This document shows, one piece after another, positions 9,569-22,812 of a stretch of DNA of 64,000 nt (position 1 is the stretch's first letter; each line of letters begins with the position of its first letter). Made by a program: the position numbers and the translations under genes. The notes below the pieces were generated by a model. The model ran no database searches, was not told the DNA's origin, and saw only the letters and a list, made by a program, of their open reading frames with translations. Source of the stretch: Gordonia oryzae (lineage in GTDB: Bacteria; Actinomycetota; Actinomycetes; Mycobacteriales; Mycobacteriaceae); assembly GCF_003797185.1 (NCBI RefSeq), contig NZ_RKMH01000005.1, positions 186,001 through 250,000 of the forward strand. Direction: 5' to 3'.

Positions 9569-10612
9569 TCACGCCCCGATCGCGCGCCCGATCACCGGCC
9601 ACGAGGCACGTAGGTCCGCGGCGAACACGCCCCAGGAGTGCGATCCCAGCGGCCGTGCCGAGAATGTGTGCGCAATCCCCAAGGCGGTCAACCGATTGGA
9701 CACGGCCGCAGTGCATGCTCGCGTGTACGCCTCGATCTGACCACCGCCGGCAAGCCCGCCGAGGGTCTCGGCCGGGCCGCCGTCGATCGGACCGGGCACA
9801 CCGGTGGCCGCCGACAGGAACACCGCCGTGCCGCGCAGCTTGCCCGCATTGACGATCGGGTCATTGGCCATCCAATCGGGGCCGCCCGGCGGTCCCCACA
9901 TGTTGAGCACGTTGCCGCCGCCGCGGGTGACCACGGCGGTCACCGCGCCGACGCCGAGCAGGTCGGTGGTACCGGGACACCCGCTGTAGGACGCCACGGC
10001 TCGGTACAAGCCGGGAGCCGATTCGGCGATCGCCAGGGCCGGACCGCCCGACATCGACACCCCGGTGATCGCGTTGATCCCGTTGGTGTGAAAGGCGCGG
10101 TTGACGATCGGCGGCAGTTCTCGCGTCAGAAAGGTTCGCCACTTGTTGCGGCCCAGGACCGGATCGTCTCGCTGCCAGTCGGTGAACATCGACGCGCGAC
10201 CTCCGACCGGGAAGACTGCCGTCACGGCCTTGCCTGCGAAGAAGGCACGGGCGCCACCGTTGTTGATCCAGGAGATCCCGTCCTCGCCGCCACCGAGTCC
10301 CGGCAGCATGTAGACGGCCGGCCCCGGAGGTCGACCGGGCGGGTGCAGGACCTGACTGGTGATCACCTTGCCCATTGCCGACGAGTACACCTTGAGTACC
10401 GACTCGGTTGGGGAGAGGTCGTGAACGGCGACGAGGTGTGCGGCCTGTGCGCGAGCCGGCACCTGCGCACCGGCGGTCGCGGCCAGCAGCAGCATCGCCG
10501 CGATCATCCCGATGCGGCGGGCCCATGAAGAAGCGGTGGGTCCGGCCCCATGGGGTCCTGCGCCGTTCGGTCCGGGGCGTCTCAGGCCAGGTCGTCGAGT
10601 TGTCATCCACAT
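9569..10612 (-). CDS. Secreted esterase of the mycolyltransferase/antigen 85 type
   Basis: 347-residue alpha/beta hydrolase with an N-terminal export signal: a basic region, then IGMIAAMLLLAATAGA around residues 34-49 and a likely signal peptidase cut near PARAQAAH. It has YMLPGLGGGEDGISW, the nucleophile motif TGVSMSGG (Ser about 186, in the GxSM form of antigen-85 proteins) and a C-terminal LGSHSWGVF holding the catalytic histidine. This fits corynomycolyl/mycolyltransferases, which move mycolates onto trehalose or arabinogalactan, or a related surface esterase. AACGGAGC precedes the ATG. It is convergent with nadC and divergent from hisD. Confidence 0.82.
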   Translation of the reverse strand: MWMTTRRPGLRRPGPNGAGPHGAGPTASSWARRIGMIAAMLLLAATAGAQVPARAQAAHLVAVHDLSPTESVLKVYSSAMGKVITSQVLHPPGRPPGPAVYMLPGLGGGEDGISWINNGGARAFFAGKAVTAVFPVGGRASMFTDWQRDDPVLGRNKWRTFLTRELPPIVNRAFHTNGINAITGVSMSGGPALAIAESAPGLYRAVASYSGCPGTTDLLGVGAVTAVVTRGGGNVLNMWGPPGGPDWMANDPIVNAGKLRGTAVFLSAATGVPGPIDGGPAETLGGLAGGGQIEAYTRACTAAVSNRLTALGIAHTFSARPLGSHSWGVFAADLRASWPVIGRAIGA

Positions 10613-10851
10613 GCTCCGTTCGCAGATGGTGTGGTCTCGCGACGCATATCTGTGAGGTCGCTGTGAGCATATCCGTGACAGGTGGAGCCATAGTTACTCA
10701 TGGTGCGATTTTGTTAGAGATGCGTAATGAATCCGAGTTCTTGCATCCGCAAGGTGTGCACTGCTCGCTGCCATGAGGTGCAGATGAAATCCGCTCGCCA
10801 CGTGCCCGTATCCTGGATGGGTCATTCCTCCAGTCACGCCAGGAGAGATCC

Positions 10852-13460
<2,609 letters not shown>

Positions 13461-14102
13461 GTGAGCACCACACAGGAGTCGAGTACAACCGGGGCCCGGA
13501 TCGGTAAGGTCGAGCGCACCACCAAGGAGTCGTCGATCGCCGTCGAGATCGATCTCGACGGCACTGGTCGCACCGACATCTCCACCGGCATCGCGTTCTT
13601 TGATCACATGCTCACCGCGTTCGGTGCGCACGGCAGCTTCGATCTGACAGTCAAGGCGACCGGCGATGTCGAGGTCGAGGGCCACCACACCATCGAGGAC
13701 ACCGCGATCGTCCTCGGTCAGGCACTCGGTCGGGCGCTCGGGGACAAGAAGGGCATCCGTCGCTTCGGCGACTGCTACATCCCGATGGACGAGACCCTCG
13801 CGCACGCCGTCGTCGACGTGTCGGGCCGACCGTACTGCGTCCACACCGGAGAGCCGGAGCATCTGCTGACCGCGGTTATCGGCGGGTATCCAGGCGTCCC
13901 GTACTCGACAATCATCAACCGGCACGTCTTCGAGTCGATCGCGATGAATGCCCGTATCGCACTGCATGTTCGGGTGCTCTATGGACGCGATCAGCACCAC
14001 ATCACCGAGGCGGAGTTCAAAGCCGTTGCCCGCGCGCTGCGTGAGGCCACCGAGGCCGATCCGCGGGTGACCGGGGTGCCCTCGACGAAAGGTGCTCTAT
14101 GA
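13461..14102 (+). CDS. hisB: Imidazoleglycerol-phosphate dehydratase
   Basis: Mn-dependent dehydration of imidazoleglycerol phosphate to imidazole-acetol phosphate. Motifs: [33 protein letters not shown] (metal-binding histidines), [20 protein letters not shown] and the second histidine set [14 protein letters not shown]. 213 residues, monofunctional (no fused histidinol phosphatase), so a separate phosphatase is needed; impA is the local candidate. The GTG start follows the hisC stop directly and the stop overlaps hisH. Confidence 0.96.
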   Translation: MSTTQESSTTGARIGKVERTTKESSIAVEIDLDGTGRTDISTGIAFFDHMLTAFGAHGSFDLTVKATGDVEVEGHHTIEDTAIVLGQALGRALGDKKGIRRFGDCYIPMDETLAHAVVDVSGRPYCVHTGEPEHLLTAVIGGYPGVPYSTIINRHVFESIAMNARIALHVRVLYGRDQHHITEAEFKAVARALREATEADPRVTGVPSTKGAL

Positions 14103-14740
14103 GCGGGCCCGACGTCGTTGTCCTCGATTACGGGTCCGGGAATCTGCGGTCGGCGCAGCGGGCACTGGAGCGGGCAGGAGCCCAGGTCACCGTTTCGGCC
14201 GACTTCGACACCGCCCTGAACGCGACTGGTCTGGTCGTGCCGGGCGTCGGGGCCTTCGCGGCATGTATGGAGGGGCTACGTGCTGTGAAGGGTGACCGGA
14301 TCATCGGGCGTCGCCTCGCCGGCGGACGTCCGGTCCTCGGGATCTGCGTGGGCATGCAGATCCTGTTCGACCACGGCGTCGAGTTCGGGGAGGAGGCCGA
14401 CGGATGCGGTGAGTGGCCCGGTTCGATCACCCGGCTGCCCGCACCGGTGCTGCCGCACATGGGATGGAACACCGTCGACGCACCCGACGATTCGGTGCTG
14501 TTCGCCGGGCTCGACGCCGACACCCGCTTCTACTTCGTGCACTCCTACGCCGCGCAGTCGTGGGAGATGGACAACGACGGCACCGCGTTGCGCGCACCCC
14601 GGTTGACCTGGGCCGATTACGGTGGGAAATTCCTCGCCGCGGTCGAGAACGGCCCGTTGAGCGCCACTCAGTTCCATCCGGAGAAATCCGGTGACGCCGG
14701 GGCGCACCTGCTCGCCAACTGGATCGGGGCCCTCTCATGA
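14099..14740 (+). CDS. hisH: Imidazole glycerol phosphate synthase, glutamine amidotransferase subunit
   Basis: Class I glutaminase that supplies ammonia to HisF. N-terminal [12 protein letters not shown], oxyanion segment VPGVGAF, nucleophile cysteine in [12 protein letters not shown] (about residue 83), [16 protein letters not shown] and the catalytic histidine/glutamate in [12 protein letters not shown]. 213 residues. ATGA overlap with hisB upstream and with the small membrane protein downstream; its partner hisF is three genes away in the same operon. Confidence 0.96.
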   Translation: MSGPDVVVLDYGSGNLRSAQRALERAGAQVTVSADFDTALNATGLVVPGVGAFAACMEGLRAVKGDRIIGRRLAGGRPVLGICVGMQILFDHGVEFGEEADGCGEWPGSITRLPAPVLPHMGWNTVDAPDDSVLFAGLDADTRFYFVHSYAAQSWEMDNDGTALRAPRLTWADYGGKFLAAVENGPLSATQFHPEKSGDAGAHLLANWIGALS

Positions 14741-15009
14741 CCGACTCGGGTGCCGGTGGCGATCTGCAGTACCGCTTTTCTTATGGTCGATTCGTCCTCT
14801 TCGTCCTCGGCGCAGGTGTCATCGTGCTGGTGATCTGCATCCCGGTGGTGCTGGCGTTGGCCAGATGGAATGCGATCGCCGGGTTGGTCGCGTCGCTGGT
14901 CAGCATCGTGCTGATGATCACGGCGATCGGCATCACCTCCAAACGCTTGATTGGCAAAGCCGAACGCGCGCTGCGCGCCCAGCATCGCAGCAACCCCCCG
15001 AGCTCCTGA
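14737..15009 (+). CDS. Small two-span membrane protein inside the his operon
   Basis: 90 residues of unknown function. Two hydrophobic stretches (about residues 19-42, [20 protein letters not shown], and about 48-68, [17 protein letters not shown]) are joined by ALARWNA; the C-terminus is basic ([17 protein letters not shown]). The ATG overlaps the hisH stop by 4 bp and hisA begins 18 bp after the stop, so it must be expressed with the pathway. I do not recognise it; the M. tuberculosis his operon has no gene here. Confidence 0.7.
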   Translation: MTDSGAGGDLQYRFSYGRFVLFVLGAGVIVLVICIPVVLALARWNAIAGLVASLVSIVLMITAIGITSKRLIGKAERALRAQHRSNPPSS

Positions 15010-15027
15010 AAGGACCCGCGCAACCCC

Positions 15028-15771
15028 ATGGGAACAACCCTCGAACTGCTTCCGGCCGTCGACGTCGCCGATGGTCAGGCGGTGCGCCTGGTCCAGGGTG
15101 CCGCCGGTACGGAAACCTCCTACGGTTCACCGCGTGAGGCCGCGCTGGCCTGGCAGAAGGACGGTGCGGAGTGGATTCACCTCGTCGACCTCGACGCGGC
15201 CTTCGGACGGGGCAACAACCGTGACCTGCTCGCCGAGGTCGTCGGCGAACTCGACGTGAAGGTCGAATTGTCCGGCGGCATCCGCGACGACGAGTCGCTC
15301 GATGCCGCACTGGCCACCGGTTGTACGCGGGTGAATCTGGGCACCGCCGCCCTGGAGAATCCGCAGTGGTGTGCCACGGCGATCGAGCGATTCGGCGACC
15401 GGATCGCCGTCGGACTCGACGTCATCCGGGAAGGCTCGTCGTACCGGTTGCGTGGGCGCGGCTGGGTGACCGACGGCGGCGATCTGTGGGAGGTACTCGA
15501 ACGGCTCAATGGCGACGGATGTGCGCGGTACGTCCTCACCGACGTTTCCAAGGACGGGACGCTGGGCGGCCCGAATCTCGAGCTGCTCGCCGAGGTGGCC
15601 GCGGCCACGGACGCGCCGATCGTCGCGTCCGGTGGGGTGTCGGCGCTCGACGACCTCATCGCGATCGCCGGCCTGGTGGAGCAGGGCGTCGAGGGTGCGA
15701 TCGTCGGCAAGGCGCTCTACGCCGGGCGGTTCACGCTGCCCGAGGCATTGACGGCGGTCGGCGGCCGGTGA
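15028..15771 (+). CDS. priA: Phosphoribosyl isomerase A (HisA/TrpF bifunctional, PriA)
   Basis: (beta-alpha)8 barrel isomerising ProFAR in histidine synthesis; in actinobacteria the same enzyme also isomerises phosphoribosyl anthranilate for tryptophan. Seen here: [18 protein letters not shown] with catalytic Asp, [46 protein letters not shown] with the second catalytic Asp, and [12 protein letters not shown]. 247 residues. No trpF is present in the trp cluster nearby, which supports the dual role. GAAAGGACC lies 12 bp upstream. GTGA overlap with impA. Confidence 0.94.
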   Translation: MGTTLELLPAVDVADGQAVRLVQGAAGTETSYGSPREAALAWQKDGAEWIHLVDLDAAFGRGNNRDLLAEVVGELDVKVELSGGIRDDESLDAALATGCTRVNLGTAALENPQWCATAIERFGDRIAVGLDVIREGSSYRLRGRGWVTDGGDLWEVLERLNGDGCARYVLTDVSKDGTLGGPNLELLAEVAAATDAPIVASGGVSALDDLIAIAGLVEQGVEGAIVGKALYAGRFTLPEALTAVGGR

Positions 15772-16619
15772 CCGCGGACGCCGACTTGGATTTGTCCCGA
15801 CTGCTCCAGGTGGCCGGGCGAGTCCTCGACGGGGTCAGCGACGAGTTCATCACCGGTCTGGGAGCGCCCAGCGCGGTCCGTAAGAGTGCCACCGACTTCG
15901 CCACCCAGGTCGATCTCGATCTCGAACGCCGGATCGTCGGCGAGCTGACCGAGTTGACCGGCATCGGGGTGCACGGTGAGGAATTCGGCGGCCCGCCCGT
16001 CGACGAGGGAGTGGTGTGGGTCCTCGATCCGGTCGACGGCACCTACAACTACTCGGCCGGTGTGCCTTTGACGGGCATCCTGCTCGCGCTGCTCGTCGAC
16101 GGCGAAAGTGTGATGGGACTGACGTGGCTGCCGTTGTCGGGGCAACGTTTCGCCGGACACCTCGACTCGCCGTTGCTGTGCAATGGTGAGCCGGTAACCC
16201 CTTCCGGTGCAACGTCATTGGCGCAGTGCGCGATCGGTTTCGGGCCGTTCGATGTCGGGCACGGCGGCCGGTATCCGGGCGCTCGCCGCGCCGACCTGAT
16301 CCGGGCGCTGTCCGGGCGTGTGGCTCGGCTGCGGATGACCGGCAGCACCGGGGTCGACATGGCCTACGCGGCGTCGGGGACCTTCGGCGGATCGATCGCC
16401 TTCGGTCGTCACCCGTGGGACAACGCTGCCGGGGCAGCCCTGGTTCGTGCTGCCGGTGGCGTGGCCACCGATCTCTCCGGACAGCACTGGACCGTCGACT
16501 CGCCGTCGTTGGTCGCGGGGTCACCGGGGATTCATTCGGCGCTGATGGACGTTGTGTACGAGGTGATCGGTGACGAGTGGTCCGCCGATGCCTCCCGACC
16601 CGAGGAGACCGACCGATGA
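15768..16619 (+). CDS. impA: Inositol monophosphatase-family phosphatase (ImpA; possible histidinol phosphatase)
   Basis: 283-residue Mg-dependent phosphatase. Metal-binding motifs of the IMPase superfamily are present: GEEFGG (first Glu), [20 protein letters not shown], and the C-terminal [17 protein letters not shown]. It sits between hisA and hisF, coupled to both (GTGA upstream, ATGA downstream), the same place as impA in mycobacteria. HisB here lacks a phosphatase domain and several actinobacterial histidinol phosphatases belong to this superfamily, so histidinol-phosphate is a plausible substrate; inositol phosphate is the alternative. Substrate cannot be decided from sequence. Confidence 0.85.
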   Translation: MTADADLDLSRLLQVAGRVLDGVSDEFITGLGAPSAVRKSATDFATQVDLDLERRIVGELTELTGIGVHGEEFGGPPVDEGVVWVLDPVDGTYNYSAGVPLTGILLALLVDGESVMGLTWLPLSGQRFAGHLDSPLLCNGEPVTPSGATSLAQCAIGFGPFDVGHGGRYPGARRADLIRALSGRVARLRMTGSTGVDMAYAASGTFGGSIAFGRHPWDNAAGAALVRAAGGVATDLSGQHWTVDSPSLVAGSPGIHSALMDVVYEVIGDEWSADASRPEETDR

Positions 16620-17503
16620 CTTTGGCCGTGCGTGTGATCCCGTGTCTCGACGTCGACAACGGACGCGTCGTCAAGGGCGTCAACTTCGCGAACCTGCGTG
16701 ATGCCGGTGATCCGGTGGAACTCGCGGCGCGCTACGACGCGGAGGGTGCCGACGAGCTCACATTCCTCGACGTCACCGCGTCGAGCTCGGGGCGCGCCAC
16801 GATGATCGAGGTCGTCGGTCGTACCGCCGAGCAGATCTTCATCCCGCTGACCGTCGGTGGCGGCATCCGCACCGTCGCCGACGTCGACACGATGCTGCGG
16901 GCCGGCGCCGACAAGGTCAGCGTCAACACCGCAGCGATTGCCCGGCCCGAGGTGCTCGAGGAGATGAGCCGGCGTTTCGGTTCTCAGTGCATCGTGCTGT
17001 CGGTTGACGCGCGGACCGTGCCCGACGGTGAGCAACCCACTCCGTCGGGTTGGGAGGTCACCACGCATGGTGGCCGCCGGGGTACCGGTGTCGACGCTGT
17101 CGAATGGGCACGGCGCGGACAAGAACTCGGTGTCGGGGAGATCCTGTTGAACTCGATGGATGCCGACGGCACCAAGCAGGGCTTCGATTTGCGCATGCTG
17201 ACCGCGGTCCGTGCGGCCGTTGAGGTGCCGGTCATCGCCAGCGGTGGCGCGGGGGCGGTCGAGCACTTCGCGCCGGCGGTCGCGGCCGGCGCCGATGCGG
17301 TGCTCGCGGCCTCGGTGTTTCACTTCGGCCAGCTCACCATCGGTGAGGTCAAAGTGTCGATGGCGGCCGCCGGGATCACCGTGCGGAACGCGCGCGACAC
17401 GACCGTGCGGAACGCGCGCGACACGACCGTGCGGAACGCGCGCGACACGACCGTGCGGAACGCGCGCGACACGACCGTGCGGAACGCACCGATGGAGGTG
17501 TGA
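16616..17503 (+). CDS. hisF: Imidazole glycerol phosphate synthase cyclase subunit with C-terminal repeat tail
   Basis: Cyclase partner of HisH. Barrel motifs: [20 protein letters not shown] (Asp11-type catalytic residue), [42 protein letters not shown] (second catalytic Asp), [13 protein letters not shown]. The normal fold ends near residue 258; the last 35 or so residues are four TVRNARDT units and a fragment, encoded by a 24-bp tandem repeat. At 295 residues it is about 35 longer than usual. ATG overlaps the impA stop; hisI follows after 4 bp. Confidence 0.94.
   Translation: MTLAVRVIPCLDVDNGRVVKGVNFANLRDAGDPVELAARYDAEGADELTFLDVTASSSGRATMIEVVGRTAEQIFIPLTVGGGIRTVADVDTMLRAGADKVSVNTAAIARPEVLEEMSRRFGSQCIVLSVDARTVPDGEQPTPSGWEVTTHGGRRGTGVDAVEWARRGQELGVGEILLNSMDADGTKQGFDLRMLTAVRAAVEVPVIASGGAGAVEHFAPAVAAGADAVLAASVFHFGQLTIGEVKVSMAAAGITVRNARDTTVRNARDTTVRNARDTTVRNARDTTVRNAPMEV
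17378..17488 (+). repeat. 24-bp tandem repeat in the 3' end of hisF (4.6 copies)
   Basis: Identical 24-bp units at 17378-17401, 17402-17425, 17426-17449 and 17450-17473, then a partial copy at 17474-17488. Each encodes TVRNARDT. There is no variation between full units, suggesting recent expansion. The frame is kept open (period divisible by three). Confidence 0.95.
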
Positions 17504-17507
17504 GGCG

Positions 17508-17873
17508 ATGGCTCTCGATCCGGAGTTGACGAATCGGCTCACCCGCAATGCCGACGGGCTATTCAGCGCGGTCGCGCAGGAGCGTGAGACGGGCACGGTG
17601 CTGATGGTGGCGTGGATGGACGACACCGCGCTCGAACGCACCCTGGCCACCCGGCGCGCGACCTACTTCTCGCGGTCCCGTCAGGAGTATTGGGTCAAGG
17701 GTGAGACCAGCGGTCACACCCAGTACGTGCATGACGTCCGGCTCGACTGCGATGGCGACACGGTTCTGTTGATCGTCGATCAGGTCGGGGCGGCGTGCCA
17801 CACCGGTAATCACAGTTGTTTCGATACCCCGTCGTTGCCGTTCGCCCAACCCGACGCTTCCGGCGCGGGGTAG
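17508..17873 (+). CDS. hisI: Phosphoribosyl-AMP cyclohydrolase
   Basis: Opens the adenine ring of PR-AMP, the third step of histidine synthesis. 121 residues, matching monofunctional His[38 protein letters not shown], and the metal cysteines in [12 protein letters not shown] and [12 protein letters not shown] are all present. ATG 17508 has GAGGTGTGAGG just upstream, inside the hisF end. It is the last his gene; hisG and hisE are not in this window. Confidence 0.95.
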   Translation: MALDPELTNRLTRNADGLFSAVAQERETGTVLMVAWMDDTALERTLATRRATYFSRSRQEYWVKGETSGHTQYVHDVRLDCDGDTVLLIVDQVGAACHTGNHSCFDTPSLPFAQPDASGAG

Positions 17874-17925
17874 TGCCTGGGAGAATCGGGGCGGACACTC
17901 ATTTGACGAAAGGTGGCGACCACTC

Positions 17926-18105
17926 ATGCCATTGATCCAGATCTCGCAGACCCCCGGGCTTTCGGACCGGGTGAAACGCGAGACCATCGCGGCGGTGACC
18001 GAGGCATATGCGCGGGCCACCGGCAAGAGCCCGGATTCGGTGTGGGTCACCATCAACGAGATCCCGCGCACCCAGTGGGGCGTGGGCGGCGAGCCGCTGG
18101 GATGA
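17926..18105 (+). CDS. 4-oxalocrotonate tautomerase-family small protein
   Basis: 59-residue protein beginning [14 protein letters not shown], so that removal of Met exposes the catalytic Pro1 of the tautomerase superfamily; [12 protein letters not shown] and [20 protein letters not shown] complete the beta-alpha-beta unit. AAAGGTGG lies 10 bp upstream of the ATG. The stop overlaps the trpE ATG by 4 bp, so trpE is translated right behind it. Its substrate is unknown; the location suggests a side-product role near chorismate metabolism, but that is a guess. It starts only 52 bp after hisI, so his and trp genes may be co-transcribed. Confidence 0.85.
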   Translation: MPLIQISQTPGLSDRVKRETIAAVTEAYARATGKSPDSVWVTINEIPRTQWGVGGEPLG

Positions 18106-19688
18106 GTACACCCGCGATGACCACCTCCACCCACGATCATGCGGCGGGTTCGGCCACGACCAGTCTGGCCGAGTTCCTGGATCTGGCCGCCGACCATCGT
18201 GTGGTGCCGGTGACCCGCAAGGTCCTCGCCGATTCGGAGACCCCGCTGTCGGCGTATCGCAAGCTCGCAGGCGACCGTGCGGGCACCTTCTTGCTCGAGT
18301 CCGCCGAGAACGGGCGTAGCTGGTCGCGGTGGTCGTTCATCGGCGCGGGTGCGCCGTCGGCGCTGACCGTTGTCGACGGCAAGGCGAGTTGGTGGGGGGC
18401 GGTTCCGTCCGGTGCGCCGGTCGACGGTGACCCGCTGACGGTGCTGGCCGAGTCGCTACGGCTGCTGGCCACCGATCCGCTGCCGGATATGCCGCCGCTG
18501 ACCGGGGGCTTCGTCGGGTTCATGGCATACGACATGGTGCGTCGGCTCGAACGGCTTCCCGAGACCACTACCGATGACCTGCACTTGCCGGATCTGATGA
18601 TGTTGCTCGCGACCGACCTGGCCGCGGTCGATCACCATGAGGGCACGATCACCCTGATCGCCAACGCCGTCAACTGGGACGGTTTGGACGAGCGTGCCGA
18701 GCAGGCTTACACCGATGCCGTGGCCCGGCTGGACACGATGACCCAAGCTCTCGCGGCGCCGGCGCCGTCAACGGTGTCGCATTTCGACCGGCCCACTCCC
18801 GATTATCGGGTGCAGCGCAGCCGCGAGGAGTACCACGAGATCGTGCGCGATCTCGTTGGCGATATCGAGGCGGGCGAGGCCTTTCAGGTAGTGCCGTCGA
18901 TCCGGTTCGAGATGGACACCGCTGCCGACCCGCTCGACGTCTATCGCGTGCTGCGTTCGTCCAATCCGAGCCCGTACATGTACCTGCTGCGTATCCCGGG
19001 AATCGAGTCCGATCCGTTCACGATCGTCGGGTCGAGTCCCGAGGCACTGGTAACCGTGCAGGACGGCTGGGCGACGACGCATCCGATCGCCGGCACCAGG
19101 TGGCGTGGATCGACCGAGGAGGAGGATCAACTGCTCGGGAAGGATCTCCTCGCCGACGAGAAGGAGAACGCCGAACATCTGATGCTCGTCGACCTCGGAC
19201 GGAATGATCTCGGTCGGGTGTGTCGTCCCGGCTCCGTGAAGGTCAGCGATTACCGACACATCGAACGCTATAGCCACGTCATGCACCTGGTCTCGACGGT
19301 GTCGGGTGCGTTGCGGGCGGACAAGCACGCCCTGGACGCGGTGACGGCCTGCTTCCCGGCGGGGACGCTCACCGGCGCGCCCAAGGTGCGGGCGATGGAG
19401 CTCATCGACGCCCACGAGCGTACGCGCCGCGGCCTGTACGGCGGCATCGTCGGTTATCTCGACTTCGCCGGCAACGCCGACACCGCGATCGCCATTCGCA
19501 CCGCGTTGATCAAGGACGGCACCGCCTATGTGCAGGCAGGCGGCGGGGTCGTGGCCGACAGCGATCCCGACTACGAGTACAACGAGGCCCGCAACAAGGC
19601 GACCGCGGTGCTCAATGCGGTCGCCGCCGCCTCGACGATGCGTCGGGTCTCTGGCGGCGCTGCCGAAGGTGGGCCGACAAGTGAGTGA
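18102..19688 (+). CDS. trpE: Anthranilate synthase component I
   Basis: Converts chorismate to anthranilate together with a glutaminase (trpG, not in this window). The N-terminal tryptophan-binding motif is visible as [18 protein letters not shown], so feedback inhibition is expected. C-terminal chorismate-binding motifs: [73 protein letters not shown] and [13 protein letters not shown]. 528 residues. ATG overlaps the tautomerase stop. Confidence 0.96.
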   Translation: MSTPAMTTSTHDHAAGSATTSLAEFLDLAADHRVVPVTRKVLADSETPLSAYRKLAGDRAGTFLLESAENGRSWSRWSFIGAGAPSALTVVDGKASWWGAVPSGAPVDGDPLTVLAESLRLLATDPLPDMPPLTGGFVGFMAYDMVRRLERLPETTTDDLHLPDLMMLLATDLAAVDHHEGTITLIANAVNWDGLDERAEQAYTDAVARLDTMTQALAAPAPSTVSHFDRPTPDYRVQRSREEYHEIVRDLVGDIEAGEAFQVVPSIRFEMDTAADPLDVYRVLRSSNPSPYMYLLRIPGIESDPFTIVGSSPEALVTVQDGWATTHPIAGTRWRGSTEEEDQLLGKDLLADEKENAEHLMLVDLGRNDLGRVCRPGSVKVSDYRHIERYSHVMHLVSTVSGALRADKHALDAVTACFPAGTLTGAPKVRAMELIDAHERTRRGLYGGIVGYLDFAGNADTAIAIRTALIKDGTAYVQAGGGVVADSDPDYEYNEARNKATAVLNAVAAASTMRRVSGGAAEGGPTSE

Positions 19689-20445
19689 GCAGGCCCCCGG
19701 TCCGACGACACCCGACGCCGCCGACCCGGCCCGCAGGTCCCGGCGGATCAAGGTGATCGCCGCGATCCTGATGGCGTTGGGTGCGTTGGCGTTCTGGTCG
19801 GCCTCGCGTGTGACGTGGGCGACCGTTTTTGCCGGTGACGGTATGTCGCCGGACCGATACCTACCGGTCAAGGGCGCCGACTGGAGTCCGTGGCTGACGC
19901 CGCTGGCGTTGGTGTTGCTCGCGGCGATCCCTGCGGCGTTTTCGCTGCGCGGGTGGGGATTGCGGATCGTGGCGGTCCTCGTCGCCGCGGGCGGACTGCT
20001 CGCCGCGTTCCCGGCGCTGTCGCTGCTGACCAGCAGTTCCGATTCGCTGTACGCGGCACGGGCGATCGATCTGTCGGATCGGTACGTCGTGCGGCTGACG
20101 ACCAACCACGGCTGGGTGTCGGTGATCGTGTTCGCGGGGACGGTGAGTTGTGTCGCGGCCGGTGTTCTGTTGCTGCGTTCGGCTTCGGGGGCGGGGATGT
20201 CGAGCAAGTACCGGACACCTGCCGCACGCCGCGACGAACTCGAGCGCGAGATCTTCGCCGAGCACGAGCGACGCAAATCGGCCGGCGGTGCAGGGACCGA
20301 GCCGGCCGGCGGGCACATCGGTCGGGAGGGGACCCACGCGGCGGCCGACGGCGAGGACGCGGCGCGTATAGAACCGCCACACGCGAACGAACGCATGATG
20401 TGGGATGCCCTCGACACCGGGATCGACCCGACCGAACAGCGCTGA
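19681..20445 (+). CDS. Trp-region conserved membrane protein
   Basis: 254 residues. Four hydrophobic segments (about 24-44, 65-82, 88-110 and 138-158) are followed by a long charged cytoplasmic tail with [16 protein letters not shown]. It matches the actinobacterial family defined by its position between trpE and trpC; its function is not established. GTG 19681 overlaps the trpE end by 8 bp, with GAAGGTGG upstream. Confidence 0.82.
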   Translation: MSEQAPGPTTPDAADPARRSRRIKVIAAILMALGALAFWSASRVTWATVFAGDGMSPDRYLPVKGADWSPWLTPLALVLLAAIPAAFSLRGWGLRIVAVLVAAGGLLAAFPALSLLTSSSDSLYAARAIDLSDRYVVRLTTNHGWVSVIVFAGTVSCVAAGVLLLRSASGAGMSSKYRTPAARRDELEREIFAEHERRKSAGGAGTEPAGGHIGREGTHAAADGEDAARIEPPHANERMMWDALDTGIDPTEQR

Positions 20446-20555
20446 TCGCTGCGGTGCTCGGCGTGACGTAGGACTCGGCGGACCCGCGCATGGGCCTGCG
20501 GGAACCCCGGTCTACCCTGGTGAGGGCAAGGAGCGTGGAAAGGGAACCAGCTGTC

Positions 20556-21374
20556 GTGAGCACGCCGAACGTCCTCGATTCGATCATCGAGGGAGTCAAG
20601 GCCGACGTCGCCGCGCGCGAAGCGGTCGTCGATTACGCGGCCGTCAAGGCGGCCTCGGTCCAGGCGCCCGATCCCAGGGACGTGATGGCCGCGTTCCAAC
20701 AGCCTGGCATCGGAGTGATCGCAGAGTGCAAGCGTGCCAGCCCGTCGAAGGGCGAGCTCGCGACCATCGCCGACCCAGCCGAACTTGCGCGTGCCTACGA
20801 GGACGGTGGCGCCCGGATCATCAGTGTGCTCACTGAGGAGCGGCGCTTCCGCGGGTCGCTCGCCGATCTCGATGCCGTCCGCGCGGCCGTGAACATTCCG
20901 GTGCTGCGCAAGGATTTCATCGTCGGGCCCTACCAGATCCATGAGGCGCGCGCACACGGTGCCGACATGATCTTGCTGATCGTCGCGGCCCTGGAGCAGA
21001 ATGTGTTGGCCTCGTTGCTCGATCGCACCGAGAGTCTGGGCATGACGGCTCTGGTCGAGGTGCACACCGAGGAAGAGGCCAATCGCGCGCTGGAGGCGGG
21101 CGCCTCGGTGGTCGGCGTCAACAACCGCAATCTCAAAACTCTTGAGGTCGATCGCGACAACTTCTCGCGAATCGCTCCGGGCTTGCCCACCAAGGTGATT
21201 CGTGTCGCCGAGTCGGGTGTGCGCGGCACCGCCGACCTGCTGGCCTTCGCCGGCGCCGGCGCCGATGCGGTCCTGGTGGGCGAGGGGCTGGTCACCAGTG
21301 GCGACCCCCGAACCGCGGTGGCGGAGCTGGTGACCGCTGGCACCCACCCGTCCTGTCCGAAACCCGTTCGCTGA
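20556..21374 (+). CDS. trpC: Indole-3-glycerol phosphate synthase
   Basis: Barrel enzyme closing the indole ring from Cd[17 protein letters not shown] (catalytic Lys), [61 protein letters not shown] and VAESGV are diagnostic. GTG 20556 is chosen because family members start near here and AAAGGGA precedes it; the longer frame from 20490 adds an unmatched leader. 272 residues, with no fused trpF domain. Confidence 0.95.
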   Translation: MSTPNVLDSIIEGVKADVAAREAVVDYAAVKAASVQAPDPRDVMAAFQQPGIGVIAECKRASPSKGELATIADPAELARAYEDGGARIISVLTEERRFRGSLADLDAVRAAVNIPVLRKDFIVGPYQIHEARAHGADMILLIVAALEQNVLASLLDRTESLGMTALVEVHTEEEANRALEAGASVVGVNNRNLKTLEVDRDNFSRIAPGLPTKVIRVAESGVRGTADLLAFAGAGADAVLVGEGLVTSGDPRTAVAELVTAGTHPSCPKPVR

Positions 21375-21435
21375 CAACGGTCTCCGGCTCCGGCCGAGGC
21401 TGTGGACGCGCGTATGTGATGCAGTGAGGTGTCCC

Positions 21436-22812
21436 GTGACGACCGATCAGAGCAGCGGCACCGACGCCGCCCCGACCGTCCTGCCCACGGCCAGTCAGGG
21501 AGTGGCCACCCGCACCTCCCTTGAGCCCGACGCCGGGGGACATTTCGGTGTCTACGGTGGGCGGCACGTTCCCGAGGCGTTGATGGCGGTCATCGACGAG
21601 GTGACCACCGCCTACGAGAAGATGCGCACCGACGACGATTACCTCGCCGAACTCGACCGGCTGCAACGTGACTACGTCGGTCGGCCCTCGCCGCTCTACG
21701 AGGCCACACGTTTGTCCGACGATGCCGGCGGCGCACGGGTGTTCCTCAAGCGCGAAGACCTGAATCACACCGGTTCCCACAAGATCAACAACGTGCTCGG
21801 TCAGTTGTTGTTGGCCCGCCGTATGGGCAAGTCGCGCATCATCGCCGAGACCGGTGCCGGTCAGCACGGGGTCGCTACCGCCACCGGGTGTGCCCTGTTC
21901 GGTATGGAGTGCATCGTCTACATGGGGCGCGTCGACACCGAACGCCAGGCGCTGAACGTGGCGCGGATGCGTCTGCTCGGTGCGACAGTAGTGGCGGTGG
22001 AGAACGGCTCGGCGACCCTCAAGGACGCCATCAACGAGGCGCTCCGCGACTGGGTCACCAACGCGCACAACACCTATTACTGCTTCGGTACCGCCGCGGG
22101 GCCGCATCCGTTCCCGATGCTGGTGCGCGATCTGCAGCGCATCGTCGGCCTCGAGACCCGTGCGCAGATCCTCTCGCACACCGGCCGGTTGCCCGACGCG
22201 GTGGTGGCCTGCGTCGGCGGCGGCTCGAACGCGATCGGTGTGTTTCACCCGTTCATCGACGATGCCGATGTCCGACTCGTCGGGTATGAGGCCGCAGGCG
22301 ACGGGGTCGAGACCGGTCGGCATGCGGCGACGTTCACCGGTGGTTCACCGGGCGCCTTCCAGGGCGCCTTCTCCTATCTCCTGCAAGACGAGGATGGCCA
22401 AACCATCGAGTCCCATTCCATCTCGGCGGGTTTGGACTATCCCGGGGTCGGCCCCGAGCATGCCCATCTCAAGGACATCGGTCGGGCCGAGTATCGACCG
22501 ATCACCGACACCGAGGCGATGAATGCACTGGCATTGCTGAGCCGGCGGGAAGGGATCATCCCGGCGATCGAGTCAGCGCATGCGGTGGCCGGGGCATTGC
22601 AACTCGGCCACGAACTCGCTCGCACCACACCGCGCGGGGCACAGGCCGGTACCGAAGGCGCGCCCATCATCGTCGTCAGCCTGTCCGGTCGCGGCGACAA
22701 GGACGTCGACACCGCCGCGGAGTGGTTCCAGCTGTTCGATCCGCCTCTTTCGGAATCCGAGATGCAGTCTGAATCTGTAGCGGCCCAATCAGATCCGAGG
22801 GAGACTCGATGA
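21436..22812 (+). CDS. trpB: Tryptophan synthase beta subunit
   Basis: Condenses indole with serine. [42 protein letters not shown] with the PLP lysine near 116, [39 protein letters not shown], and the C-terminal [17 protein letters not shown] 21436 has GAGGTG 5 bp upstream; the earlier GTG 21424 is part of that ribosome site. 458 residues. The stop overlaps trpA. Confidence 0.96.
   Translation: MTTDQSSGTDAAPTVLPTASQGVATRTSLEPDAGGHFGVYGGRHVPEALMAVIDEVTTAYEKMRTDDDYLAELDRLQRDYVGRPSPLYEATRLSDDAGGARVFLKREDLNHTGSHKINNVLGQLLLARRMGKSRIIAETGAGQHGVATATGCALFGMECIVYMGRVDTERQALNVARMRLLGATVVAVENGSATLKDAINEALRDWVTNAHNTYYCFGTAAGPHPFPMLVRDLQRIVGLETRAQILSHTGRLPDAVVACVGGGSNAIGVFHPFIDDADVRLVGYEAAGDGVETGRHAATFTGGSPGAFQGAFSYLLQDEDGQTIESHSISAGLDYPGVGPEHAHLKDIGRAEYRPITDTEAMNALALLSRREGIIPAIESAHAVAGALQLGHELARTTPRGAQAGTEGAPIIVVSLSGRGDKDVDTAAEWFQLFDPPLSESEMQSESVAAQSDPRETR

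Noticed and set aside
18768-21377. An 869-codon minus-strand open frame
   Set aside because: It is fully antisense to trpE, the trp membrane protein and trpC, which have clear motifs; long shadow frames are common at this GC content, and its translation resembles no family.
21362-21435. Trp leader peptide/attenuator before trpB
   Set aside because: No short ORF with clustered Trp codons and no paired terminator/antiterminator stems were found; the same holds upstream of trpE, which is coupled to the tautomerase.
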